The notes beneath the pieces are model-generated. The model made no database searches. It saw nothing but the letters and a program-made list of their open reading frames with translations, and was not told the DNA's origin. The position numbers were made by a program, and so were the translations under genes. DNA of 50,440 nt from the NCBI GenBank assembly GCA_015680685.1, contig MNCI01003767.1, positions 30,512 through 80,951 of the forward strand, given 5' to 3'. Position 1 is the first letter of the stretch. Each line of letters starts with the position of its first letter. Shown piece by piece: positions 31,150-42,330 of the stretch. This DNA comes from Gnetum montanum. Taxonomy: Eukaryota > Streptophyta > Gnetopsida > Gnetales > Gnetaceae.

Positions 31150-34043
31150 AGAGAAAATTGTGATTCTACCATATTAATAACTTCTTCCAAGTTTCATGGT
31201 AATGTCCTTTGATTTTGAGGATTCAGAAGAAGAGCAGCTAATTGTAGAAAAGACAACTTCATTCATGCTAGGCTTCATGGAAGCATTTTGGCAAGTGCAT
31301 CTTAGACCAAGCATCAAGATGCTTTCTACAATTAACATGTCATCATCTTTGTCCATGTTAGTTCCTTCTCCATATTCATCTGTTGTCTTTATAATATCTT
31401 TTATTTTTTCTCTTCTTTCATGTACAAAATCCACAATGGTAATGTGACATCCCAAAAAACATTTGATGTATGGGCTTCAATCTTGTCATGACTTCCAAGG
31501 TAACCACTCCAAAGCTACAGATATTCTTTCTCTGATGCCATACTCTGAAAACCAATGTTCAAAATTTAGGGTACATGCCTCATTGTTAAAGCCGAAACAA
31601 TTTAGTAAAATAAATAAAATTAATATTTGCAGCCGAAACAATTTAGTAAAATAAATAAAATTAATATTTGCATTCCTGGAGCAATAGAACCAACAAAGCC
31701 TTTCACTGCCAGAGAAGATGACGCTGTTCCATGGACAAAGTCATGGAACAGAGAACTTGACAGTCATATTGTCATCCAATAATACATTCTCTGATTTGAT
31801 GTTACAATGGATTACCTCAAATTCACTGGGTTAATACTTTCACTTTATTCTTAACAGGATCAATTGACCATCTTTTCTCCTGTAAAGAAGAGAATGGAGA
31901 TTGCCATGGCTCATGAAGATTATTACCAGGGCTTTTAATTCCTTGGACCATACCACAGTGATAATCTTCAAAATGTTGTGATGTTTCACTTTTCGTAAAG
32001 CACAGCATTCCTTTTTGAAGCTTTTCTCAGCCCCAATATGGTTTGCAGAAGAAAAACATTTTACGGCAACACCATTCTGAAAGTTTAAACACCTCTGTAA
32101 ACTTTTCCATGGCTGCCTTTACCTACTAGGTTTGAAGGTCTGAAATTGGCTGTGGCCCTTTGAAGTTCTTCTTCAGATATTTTAAAGAATTTTTCACCTA
32201 CCCTTGGGGTTTCCCCTTTGGATGTTTTGGCTGGTCTAAAATGAATAAGACCCTGCAACAACTAGCAACTAAAGTAGACCTATAATGGGCACCACAATTT
32301 TCAGAACAGTGCTTTTGGTACAGTGAGAGCTGTGTTGCACAGGAGATACTGTGCAAGCTTTGAGGCCAAAGCATCTTTCACATAAATTTGGGTTACCAAG
32401 AAATGATAATCTTGTTAATCTGAGCTTTTTAAAGCAACTGCGCAGACAAGGAACTTTTCCATCAAAGCTGTTTTAGGAGAAGTTCAAAAAGTTAACAGTT
32501 GAATGATTCAGCAGCAGGCACAGGTCTGGTAAAGTTGTTACCACTTACCAGCAAAATCTATGTTTCATAATTGAGTGATCTTATTTCTGATTAATTCAGA
32601 AAGGTTTCCATTAAAATTATTGAAGGTGAGATTGATTTCACGGCATCCAACCAGCTATCTATGTAAGATGCAATGTTTCTAGATAGATGATTGCTTGAAA
32701 GATTTATAAACTGTACCATTTGCACCCGAGGCACTTCTCCAACTAAAGCATTTGCTGATAAATCAAAATTAAATACAATGGATTTGAGACCGGCAACCTG
32801 TGTTGGTATTGGTCCAGATAGGTTGTTTGACGAAAAAAAAAGGTCTTCAAGAACAGGGCAGGAGGGATTTTACCTGATAGCAGGTTTCCATTAAGTTGCA
32901 GCTTCCGCAGAATGACCAGCTTTGCAATATTGGCAGGGATGGAACCTGACCATTTATTTTCAGAGAAATAGAGATAGACAAGTGACTTGTTTAAGAGAGA
33001 GAACTCAGTGGGAATGCTGCCTCTTTGAAGTCCGATGTATAGCAGTGACCCCAAATTTGCAATCTGAGGAATGTCGCCGCAGAATACATTAGTAGAAAGA
33101 TGAGGCTCTGTAAGGGATGATAACATTGCTACACTCCTAGGGATGTTTTCGGAAATGAACTTGCCGCACAGACCCAACCTCTGAAGATTTGGCAAGAAGC
33201 CTTCAAAGTTGGGCGGTAACGTTCCCGTAAAATTGTTGTCATATATTTCTAGATAAATTAAAAGAGAGCAATTGGATAGAGCTTTGAGGATTGAAATAGG
33301 TTGTGTATGCATACTCACTCCACTGGTCAAGTAATTAGAGCCCATATTCAAATACGTGAGTTGAATGAAGAGTGTTCCCAGGTACGACAGTGGCTTTCCC
33401 GACAATTTGTTATCTGGCAAATCAAGTTCCTGGAGTTGGGTGAGATTCCGCCATGACTCTGGAATGTTACCAGTGAATCCGTTTTGAAATAAAGTCAAAG
33501 ACTAATTTGTTCAAGTTGCCAATCCAGACAGGAAGACAACCTTGCAAGTTGTTCAGGTCTAAACCTAAATCTGTAAGAGCCGTGAAGTTGCTTAAACAGG
33601 GTGTAATGATTCCTGCCAGATTGTTTTGGTAGAGATACAATACAGTGAGATGGTAGAGACTCTCAACTGAACAAGGAATGAAACCTATTAAATGATTAGA
33701 TGCAAGAGCCAGATGAGTCATGAAGAAAGAAGATAGGTTGCCCAGCTGGGCACGAATCACACTGTGAACGTTATTCTTAGAAAGCTCAAGGAATTCCAGT
33801 ATGTGGAGTCCTCCCAACCATGAAGGGACATGTCCATCTCAAATGATTTTGGAAAACATTGAACTCCTTGAGGCCCTCGAGTCTGGCAAGAGACCCGGGA
33901 ATCTCACTACTCAAGGGATTTGAACAAAGATAAAGCAATTACAGAGAAGAAACTGAAAAGAATCCCACCTGCACAAATCCAATGTTTTAAGCCTATGCAA
34001 TGTGCCAAGGTATGGTGGAATTGTACCAACAAAGAGTTGTAAA
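31150..34043 (-). pseudogene. LRR receptor-like kinase pseudogene, truncated at its 5' end
   Basis: This is a diverged duplicate of the intact gene at 15380-18822. LRRs are readable in pieces (33467-33817 and 32743-33498 are the longest open stretches). The membrane and juxtamembrane region (about 32230-32300), the kinase P-loop region (about 32100-32150) and exon 2 (about 31150-31550, with MLGLRCTCQNASMKPSMNEV) follow in order. Frameshifts and stops are numerous. Large parts of the kinase domain are deleted: between about 31730 and 31850, segments around DFG and HCD are missing or shortened. The intron donor has changed from GT to GA at 31675-31674. About 127 N-terminal codons, including signal peptide and LRRNT, are cut away by the copia insertion at 34044. 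No functional product is possible. Confidence 0.92.
31591..31672 (+). repeat. Perfect tandem pair of a 41-bp unit in the pseudogene intron
   Basis: 31591-31631 and 31632-31672 are identical (GCCGAAACAATTTAGTAAAA...). The pair ends 2 bp from the mutated donor. The intact paralogue's intron lacks it, so it arose after the duplication. Confidence 0.93.
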
Positions 34044-34452
34044 TGTAACACGCGTTTATGCGTTGATGTGGCCTCTATATCCATTGATGCTTACACATGC
34101 ATTTTTGCATTGGCATTGGGGTAGCATCCACATCCGGATGGGGTTTTGGGTCTTTTATTTTAAAAATTTTCTCTCATGGTAATCAATTTCATGGCCTATA
34201 AATTCATTTTTGATAAAAGAACAAAGACACCACAAATCACAATAGGTTTGCAATTTAGGTCCCTTTCACGGATGCTTGGAGGTTGCATATACCATTGTTG
34301 CAAAGTGCTAGTGTGAAAAAAGAATCTGAACAAGATTAATCAAAGATATCAATGGTTAGAGGTCAGTGTCATGGCTTCACATTCTGTACGTTAATTACTG
34401 TACGTTAATTACTCGTACAATCTGGTTTTTTCTGCACAATTATATTCTTACA
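34044..34452 (+). repeat. 5' LTR of the copia element (409 bp)
   Basis: It begins TGTAACACGCG and ends ATTCTTACA, giving TGTAA/TTACA inverted termini typical of copia LTRs. The left edge coincides exactly with the break in the kinase pseudogene. The right edge is followed directly by TTTGGTGTCGAAGCG, a degenerate match to a plant initiator-tRNA primer site (TGGTATCAGAGCG, 10 of 13). Confidence 0.85.
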
Positions 34453-35545
34453 TTTGGTGTCGAAGCGATAGATCTTTGTCTTAATGTATTTTGATGATGG
34501 TCCAATTGTCTCTATTGACTTTGGACTAAATTTCTATTATTAAGTTTGAATTAAATTGAATTCTGGTTTTGTCATCCACTTCACCAGCGCTTGGAATGTT
34601 TAAGTTTGTATTATGTTATGTTGCTGCTTCACTAGCTTACGAAAATAGTAGACTCTAAACTTTACTACCATAGGTTTGAAGAGAAAAGTTTTACATCGCT
34701 ACTACTGGTTGCATTTTGACTTAGAATTCAAAGGTTAGCATGCAAAAATATTACAAAACACACATCACTATTCTAATGATGGAAATCCTCCATTCAAACA
34801 TAGGAGTTAGTGTCAAATCATACTATTTTCATTGATCAGAGACCCATCAAAGTTGAACTTTATCCATGGCTGGCAAGGCTTTGCCTACAAATCCATTTAA
34901 ATATTTCTTTTCATATTAAAAAAAAAAAACCAAATTGACCCAGTGTTTCCTTTTTTCACCCATCACAGTCCAAAGGTATCGTGGCTATAAAGTATTAGGA
35001 GTCAAAGGATCACAGTGCTAAATTCTTAAGCAAGTTGATTATATGCATCAATGTTTTTGATAAAATTATGTTTATACCATGTTAAAATTGGTAATTTATC
35101 AATTTTATGCATATTTCTGTAAATATATGCATCATTTTTTGCATAAGAATTATATCTAGTGATCTATATAATTTTGTATAATTAGAGAGTAGCCAAGCAT
35201 CTTTAATTATGCAAAATTATGTACTAAGAGCTTTTGGATCACATATGGTAGACAACATTAAAAATTGTGATTAATCATATGTAATATGATAAATTTTATC
35301 CCACAGGAATTTTTATTGTATTTAATATGATTAATTAGGATGATATGTTAAATTATTTTTCTTAATTTGCCCACAAGGATTAAGAAAAGGAATATAATTT
35401 AATAGTTTCATCGTAAGGATATATGAATATGTTTGAATTAAAATTTAACCCACATGCAATTTTATGTTATTTGATTCATATTTTTCATGTTTTACATTGG
35501 TAAACATGTCTTATGGTATTTAACTTCAAATTTAGTGACATAAGC
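34453..35545 (+). other. Copia primer-binding site and untranslated leader
   Basis: The primer-binding site is at about 34454-34467. About 1.1 kb of AT-rich leader without a coding frame follows, up to the gag start. Phrases such as CCCACA(G/A)G(A/G)A recur loosely around 35300-35450. Confidence 0.6.
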
Positions 35546-35839
35546 ATGTTTGATTATGCAATTGTACAACCTATGAGCTACTTTGATTTTAAATGTGACA
35601 TTCCTAAATTAAAGAGTGATAATTATAAGGTGTGAAATGAGAGAATTCTTCTTCATTTAGGATGGATGGACATTGATTATGCTATCCACAAGGATGAACT
35701 ACCTGCCATTACAACAGTTAGTCATTTAGATGATATTGTTAATTATAAAAAATGGAAGCGATCTAATTGCCTTTGTGTCATGTTCATAAAAACCAAGATC
35801 TCAGCTAGTATGTGTGGTTCACTAGAACAATATGACAAT
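35546..35839 (+). pseudogene. Copia gag, first part
   Basis: The frame from ATG 35546 reads MFDYAIVQPMSYFDF, then IPKLKSDNYKV, a TGA where Trp is expected (the usual NYxxW motif), then ERILLHLGWMDIDYAI and ITTVSHLDDIVNYKKWKRSN. This matches the N-terminal part of copia Gag (UBN2-type). It is cut at 35839 by the gypsy insertion; the same frame continues at 45938. Confidence 0.85.
35835..35839 (+). repeat. Target-site duplication, left copy (ACAAT)
   Basis: ACAAT here equals ACAAT at 45938-45942, directly flanking the two gypsy LTRs. This fixes the ends of the insertion to the base. Confidence 0.95.
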
Positions 35840-36709
35840 TGATAAGGGGCGAGGTACCTTTACGCCCAACCATACAAATCATAGGTGTTCATGTGCAATC
35901 CGGTCGAATTCCATAGACTTTAATTACCAAGTACACTAGAGCTAAACAATGAGTTCGTATTGTCCATTCGTTGTCTTCCCAGCCTCACTTGAGAAATGTA
36001 AGTGTATGGTTAAGTGTGACTGAGGCATAAGATTTTTATCATTTTATGTTTTATCAAATTGATTAACCTAAAACAATAATGAAAGTGAGAGTAATTAAGT
36101 GCTAAGTGAACTATTGTCTAATCTAGCCTAACACAAGTAACCATCCCCACTTCCTGGACACATCCTAAACTTAATGTAAACACTACTAGGTTGTCAAACA
36201 TTAACTATTTTTGAGCTCCCAACTGTCACATGTATGTTCGAAGGGGTCGTGCTTGTGTATTTTAATTAATTGCTTAATTAATTAAAATTAATGGCTAAAT
36301 GAATAACATTAAATGTGAACGACATGAAATCATGATATATAAATGCATAAGAAAGAAAGTCTTAAGTGTTGTAAAGATGAATCAAAGAACTCATCTTTAT
36401 TGTCAACACAATGGTGTGTTCAGGTACATCAATGCTTGAATAAAGATCTAGTTACACTTAGACCTCCTATTGCGAGCACTTGAAAAATATTCTAACTCTC
36501 AAATGAATATATTGCAAGAACTTCACTACTTAACTTTCAAAACTACTCCCGAATCATGTGCCCAAGTGCTGTATTTATAGGCCTGGGAGTATCCTACAAT
36601 ATTGCATGCCCAATATCACATCTTAGGCCACAATATTGTGTACCCAATATCGTGTACCTGATATTGCAGCCACTCTGATATTGGAGCTTATGTAAAACAT
36701 GATTCATCA
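35840..36709 (-). repeat. 3' LTR of the gypsy element (870 bp)
   Basis: The ends on the minus strand are TGATGAATCATG and CGCCCCTTATCA. A TATA box (TATAAATA, minus strand) lies at 36572-36579. The GATATCG-type palindromes upstream of it (about 36595-36680) are mostly degraded to CAATATT, ATATTGTG and similar forms by C-to-T and G-to-A changes. Confidence 0.93.
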
Positions 36710-36724
36710 TACCCCCACAACTGA
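36710..36724 (-). other. Polypurine tract of the gypsy element
   Basis: The minus strand reads AGTTGTGGGGGTA directly before the 3' LTR start TGATGAATC. The same tract (CGTGGGGGTA then TGATG) precedes the LTR at 3772. Confidence 0.85.
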
Positions 36725-38850
36725 ATGAGAACTTGTCCTTGAGTACAGAAGAAGAGGAACAAGTCCTTCACAAAATATATTAGGAGGTATGGAATGTTTA
36801 ATTAACATGCAGAGTGACACAGACGAAACAAACGAATACAAAAGTGCCCAATCATACATCCAAAATTGGATGTTCATAACAATAGGAAAGAATACCCTTG
36901 GATCTAATGGACATCCAACCCCTCTTGGCAACAGAAGAATGAGGGAGAGGTAGAAGAGATCTAGCAGTCATGAACAATCTCCTATGAGTGATATTGTTAC
37001 ATTCTCCTTGATGAAGATAGTCCTGCTTCCAGTCTATGCTTCCCATTGCAATTACAACAAAATCAAGGATTAGTATATAGGGTGTAACACATAGCAGTTG
37101 AATACCTTGTCTCGTTAATGATTTTATTTAGCTAAGTTGTGATTGTGGTAGATTGGTTACTTGATAATGTTAGTGGGAAGACCAAAAAATGGGTTAAATA
37201 AGAGAAGTGGTCCATAAAATTCAGAAAAAGCTTAACATAAGGAATACTAAAAAGAGGGCATATAAAGTCACAACAATAAAAAGAAAGAATTCACTAAAAA
37301 TAGTTATGAAGATGTGCACAACTGGATGGCATTGATGGGGCAAATAAAAAGAATTCGATTGTAACAATATCTAAGGTTAAAAAACTTAACTTAACCAAAC
37401 CAAAAGATATGCAACTGGGTCCTCCCCAAAGAAAGCACAGGCCTTTTATGCCCTTGCATAACTTCAAACCAAGGAGTCTGTGGGCTTCGTGGATGATTAA
37501 TGGTTACAAAAGGTTAAGTACAAAATCCTAGAAGTAACTAACCAAGAAACCTAACATATCAAACCAGAACATCAAATCAAAACATGAAATCAGTAGTGAG
37601 GTGAGGCATGAAAAGCATAGATGTATGAAAGAGAGAATGGAATGGAGTTCCTAATTATTGTCACATGAAGTCCCTTATGGAGTTTGTGATTAAATGACTC
37701 GGTAGGATCCATCCTCAGTCCAAACCAAAACCAACAACTTTCAGTGACTTCACATCGACATTCTAAGACTAGCCCATCCCTTGAGACACAATAATGCTTA
37801 CACCAAATAACAACTATTCCAAATTGGAGAGAAAGTAGGAAGTGAGAAGAGGCCTTAGTTAGAGGAGACAAGACAAGTCCCATAACTAGTGCTTGTAGCC
37901 CTTTTATTTGGTCTAAGGGGTGTGCTTTAAATTTCCATATTTATTTATTTAAATAAAAACCATACCATGCAAAGACTTATGCGTTTTTGCATTTATTTTG
38001 TCCAAGGGATGTGCTTTGAATCCTCATTTTTTTTTTGATGAGGACCACACCATGCAAGGACTTATTCAACTTCCTATTATGAAATGACTTAGAATGGTGA
38101 GAAGTTCATGAGAACATCCATGCACATAGGAAAATGGAAAAACATGAAGAATATTACATCCCTTTGAAGCCACACCCTATCCGAACCTTTGATTCCTTTC
38201 TAATTTTGAAAAGTACACAAGTCACAAATTTATTAAGGTTGTATTAATGAAAAAAGGACTACATGTTTTCAAAACAAGGAAAACCATAGAGTGTGTGAAT
38301 GGGTGGATGATGTGGACTCACTATCTGTTACATGAAAAGAAGCTATGTCCTAGTTGTCAGTGATGACATTCAAAGTTACAAACCAGACATCAACAATCAA
38401 ATCACAGATGATACATACCACCATCAATTAGCACATTACCATTGTACCTAGTACCTTATTAGCAAAAAGAGGTAGAGAATTATATTAAACATAAGAAAAT
38501 ATAAAAGAAAGTAAAAAAGTATTCAAGAAATATTAAATATACTAACGATGGTGTAAAACACAAACTTAGAAAAGATCAATAACCTAAAAAAAATAAAAAC
38601 ATGAAAAATAAAAAATATGAAAATAAAAAGTTGTAAAATTAAAAATGTGTAAAACAAAAAAGTCAAAAGGCTAAGGAGCCATGCAAAGTATTAGTATGAA
38701 TGGCCATCTCCTCCACGACTAAGTTGGAAGGAGGAGATCTAAAAGATTGAGCATGGTTGTCCATCTAGCGAGGTGTCTGTTGAGTTGGTTGGCTTGGACT
38801 CATGGAAAGGTTTCAATTGTTGGATGTTGACTAATTACTTCTTATCTCCC
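36725..38850 (-). other. Long non-coding 3' region of the gypsy element
   Basis: About 2.1 kb lies between the integrase relic and the polypurine tract. No envelope-like, chromodomain or other gene is recognised. The only longish minus-strand frame (37590-37883) has no known motif. 38460-38680 is extremely A-rich. A paired phrase recurs at about 37910-37980 and 37975-38060 (GTGTGCTTT..AT, ACCACACCATGCAA), a small diverged duplication. Confidence 0.55.
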
Positions 38851-40060
38851 CTATCAGGTTTATATATAATCATGACCCTAGATGGAAAAGTCTCTTCGAT
38901 AATGTAAGGTCCTTTTCACAACATTTGAAATTTGGTTTGTTGAGGTACGTGTGCAAGATTCTAGTAGAGAACCTTGTCTCCTGGTTGACACTTAACTTTC
39001 CTTATTTTGAGGTCATGATATTTCTTATTGAATGCCTTATGCATTTTGTTGGATGATAGGGCCATTAATCAATTTTCATCTAGCAAGTTGAGGTTCATTA
39101 ATCTTTCCTTTTGTGCTAGACTTAGATTCGTGTCAAGTTCACAGGCTGTAGAAAGTGTATAGAGCTCAAATTGAATGGGCAGTGCTGGTAATTTTCCATA
39201 GACGAGCTCATAGGAAGAATAACCTATGGGAATCTTCCATGTAGAGTGATAGGCCCAAAGGGCATCATTTAATTTGGTGCTCCAGTTCCTTCGGTATTTG
39301 CTAATAGTGCATGTTAGAATTTTTGTAATCTCCCAATTAGTAACTTTAGCTTGATCATTGGCTTGAGGGTGATAAGGTGTTGTGAGTTTGTGCTAAACCC
39401 CCAAGTGCTGCATAAGTTTTTGGAAAGTGGCACTTGTGAAATGAGTTCCATTGTTAGAAATTAATGCACGAGGCATACCAAACCTATTTATGATATTCTA
39501 TTATACAAACCAAGTAGTAGGAGTGGATGTAAGGTCGATGATGGTTGCTGCTTCTATCCACTTGGTGCAATAGTCAACTGTGATTATTATGTATGCCTTT
39601 CCATTTGACAAAGGTGTGATGGGACCCATAAAGTCAATGCCCCAAATATTGAATGGTTTGATAGGTTGAATCCATTACTGTGGTCCCTCCATTTGAGCTA
39701 TCTTTCCACCATCCCTTTGACAATGATCACAAGCGTAGATGAATTGGTGTACATCCTTGAAAATTGTTGGCCATTAATATCTTGCCATGAGGATTTTTAT
39801 GGTCATGCATCTCTTAGCATAATGGTCCCCACAAGGGCCTTCGTGAGCATCTTGGAGAACATGTAGTTGATTCATGTCAAGGACACACTAGTGTACTAGG
39901 CCATTGGAACATACTTTGTAGAGGTTCCCATTGATTTCCATGAAATGCTTAACCTAGTGAAGAAATTGTTGTTTCTTCTGGGTGTCCAGCCCTTGTAGAA
40001 ATTCTTGCTTAATCAAATAAGTGAGAATGGTGTCATACCATCTTGGTTCATTGGGCATTT
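38851..40060 (-). pseudogene. Gypsy integrase relic
   Basis: Reading on the minus strand across several stops and frame changes: a GIDFMGPITPL core start (about 39630), ITVDYCTKWIEAATI, a RFGMPRALISNNGTHF segment, YHPQAN and WEITKIL, then ALWAYHSTWKIPIGYSSYEL and VYGKLPALPI (about 39180-39240), and DKVLYQN near 38960. These are the D,D-35-E core and the C-terminal part of a gypsy integrase. In one catalytic position SNNGTHF stands where SDxGxxF is expected, so the second catalytic Asp is lost. Inactive. Confidence 0.85.
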
Positions 40061-40640
40061 ATGCATTAATAGCCCTTGCAAAGAGATATTCATCAAGAAA
40101 TTGATTAGATAAGGGGCTCTCTTCCTTCTTGTCGTCCCATCTTAGCCATGATAAGTGGTTGACGATCACATTTTCCACACCCTTTCAATCTACCATTGTG
40201 AGATCAAAATCTTGCAAAAATCATGAGCCATTGTATGAAATGGGGGCTCATCATTGGTTTATACATTAAAAATCAGATGGCACTATGATTTGTGTGCATG
40301 AACACTTTATAACCAAGAACATAGTGCCTAAATTTTCTAAGGTAAACACCACTACCATCAACTCTTTTTCTGTAGTGGTGTAATTTTTTTGTGCACCCAC
40401 AATACTCTGAAATACCTAGTGAATGTAATATGGATGTTTTTGATCATCTAGCTTTGTAAGAATTGCCCCTAAAGCATAATTTGATCCCTCGGTCATCACA
40501 TGAAATGACCTAGACCAATTAGGTGCTTGTAGAATTAGGGTCTCAAAAAACTTCTGCTTTAGTTGTTGAAAGGTTGTTTCACATGCAGGGGTCTAGAAAA
40601 ATGGTGCATCTTTCTTTGTTAATTCAACCAACAGCTTGGC
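40061..40640 (-). pseudogene. Gypsy RNase H relic
   Basis: Minus-strand fragments include the tether/RNase H start ACETTFQQLKQKF (about 40580), FHVMTEGSNYALGAIL (about 40490; the usual catalytic Asp-containing phrase is TDASDxAxGAVL, here altered), YTTTEKELMVVVF and the following FDLTMVD. Stops interrupt it. It continues directly from the reverse transcriptase. Confidence 0.8.
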
Positions 40641-41420
40641 GATTTTGAAAAAGTTCTCAATGAAGCGCTAGTAGTAGCTAGTATGACCAAGGAATGACTG
40701 CACTTGTTTAGTTATTTTGGGTTGATGGGTTATTCCTTGAATGACCCTTATCTTTTCAAGGTTCACCTTGATTCCTACTTTTGAGATATGGTGCCCCAAG
40801 ACTATGCCTTCCTGAATCATAACATGGCTCTTTTGCCAATTGAGCCGGAGGTTTGTTTCAACACATCTCCTTAACACCTGCTCAAGATGGTCTAGGGCTT
40901 GCTCGAACGTAGCTCCATAGGTAGAAAGATCATCCATGAATACTTCTACCTAACTACCAATTTTTTGTTGGAAAATGCTAAAGACTAATCATTGAAATGT
41001 AGCTGAGACATTACATAGATCAAATGACATTTGATGATAAGCAAAAGTCCCCCAAGGACTTGTGAAAGTCATCTTCACTTAGTTCTTTGGTGTGATTTGG
41101 ATTTACCTATAGCTACTATAACCATCTAGAAAGCTGTAATAATTGTTCCCAAAAATGGTGTCCAACACTTGGTCAACAAAAAGCAATGGAAAATGATCTT
41201 TGAAAGTTGCCATATTGAGTAGCCGGAAGTCAATGCACACCCACCATTTGCCTCCTTTCTTAGGCATGATCATGAGTGGGCTAACCCACTCACTATCTGC
41301 AATAGGGTAGATGAATCTAGCCTTGAGGAGTTGCTTGATCTTCTCTTTGACAATTTGCTTTAATTTGGGATTTAATCATTGTTGCAATTTTTGTTTTAGC
41401 TTAATGGTAGGGTCAATGTA
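40641..41420 (-). pseudogene. Gypsy reverse transcriptase relic
   Basis: The minus strand reads IKQLLKARFIYPI, SEWVSPLMIMPKKGG, DFRLLNMATFKDHFPL, DQVLDTIF, YYSFLDGYSSYR, then a catalytic-site phrase FMDD at 40929-40940 followed by LSTYGATFEQALDHLEQVL, GIVLGHHIS and VQSFLGHTSYY (40668). The order and spacing match Ty3/gypsy RT, with the catalytic motif in the F/YMDD form. The stretch 40668-40937 is the longest open part. Stops at several Gln or Trp positions show inactivation. Confidence 0.93.
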
Positions 41421-41739
41421 TATTCGGTGTTGGCATATTCTTGGATCTATTCTTGTGATCTTAGAATACGACTAGGCAAAGGTTGCTAACCATTTTTCCA
41501 CAACACTCATCAACATCTGCTTTTGTCCTACAGTAAGTTTGGCATTAATAATGACTAGCTTTCCATTTTTTAAGAACACATACTCCATTTCGGTCGGTAA
41601 TGTCTTTAATTCAAGGGGTTCTTGTTTGAAATTATCAAGAATCTCAGACTCTCCCTAATTGATATCATCATTTACTCCCTTGGAGAGCTAGTGATGAACT
41701 TGCTTGAGTTCATCCATACTTGCAACATAATCACACGTT

Positions 41740-42330
41740 AGGCCCTCAGTAGGTTCCATGCATAATGTACTACTACTAGAATTAGCTATTAACCATTGGA
41801 TGCCTTCTTGTTTTGTGGCTGTCGCATACAGACATCTTTGGATTTCAGTTTTTGATGCATGCTACTTGCATGTAGAGATAGATGTTTTCTTTACTAACCA
41901 TAGCTTCTGCACACAATGGCACCCTGAATCACTATATGTAATACATAGAACCCTCTTCTTCTCAATCTTTCCAAATTCATTTTCTTTAGATATCTCTAAG
42001 GAAAGATCTCTATTGCCCATTTTTCCATCAACAATGCTTAACCACACCCTTCTCATAATAATTGGAAAGTCCCCCTTACAGTTCTCCATCTTGATTATTA
42101 GGAAGTCGATAGGATATGACCACCCACAAATGGTGGTCATGATGTCTTCTACCAGTTCTAATGGAACAATGATGGACTGGTTTTCCAGCTTTAGCTTGAT
42201 GTTGCTCTTCTTCAAGGGAGGAAGGTTCCACATAGAGTACATCTCATGCAAGATCAGGTTAACACCAGAACCAAAGTCAAAGAAGAACTTTACAAGGATC
42301 ATTCCCAGCAATTTTCAAATATACTAAGGA
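41740..42330 (-). pseudogene. Gypsy aspartic protease relic
   Basis: The open minus-strand frame 41862-42311 contains FFDFGSGVNLIL, which corresponds to the retropepsin D(L)G(A/S)xVNLxP motif of Athila/Tat-type elements, followed by a KLENQSIIVPLELVEDI segment and WSYPIDFLII, typical of the second half of the protease. It lies between the gag zinc-finger region and the reverse transcriptase, as expected. The opposite-strand 189-codon frame is its shadow. Confidence 0.8.

Larger units (their letters stand above)
30195..34043 (-). repeat. Segmental duplication, copy 2 (holds the kinase pseudogene)
   Basis: This is the partner of 13565-18440 in the same orientation. It includes the doubled short repeat (30252-30327), 3' flanking DNA (30490-31100) and the broken kinase gene. 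It ends abruptly at 34043, where a copia LTR begins. Confidence 0.85.

Noticed and set aside
36725-38850. Possible envelope-like gene in the gypsy element
   Set aside because: No hydrophobic fusion- or membrane-type segment in a sustained frame was found on the minus strand.
41758-42327. Plus-strand open frame of 189 codons
   Set aside because: It is antisense to the gypsy protease relic, whose minus-strand translation has the retropepsin-like FFDFGSGVNLI motif. The plus-strand product has no recognisable domain.
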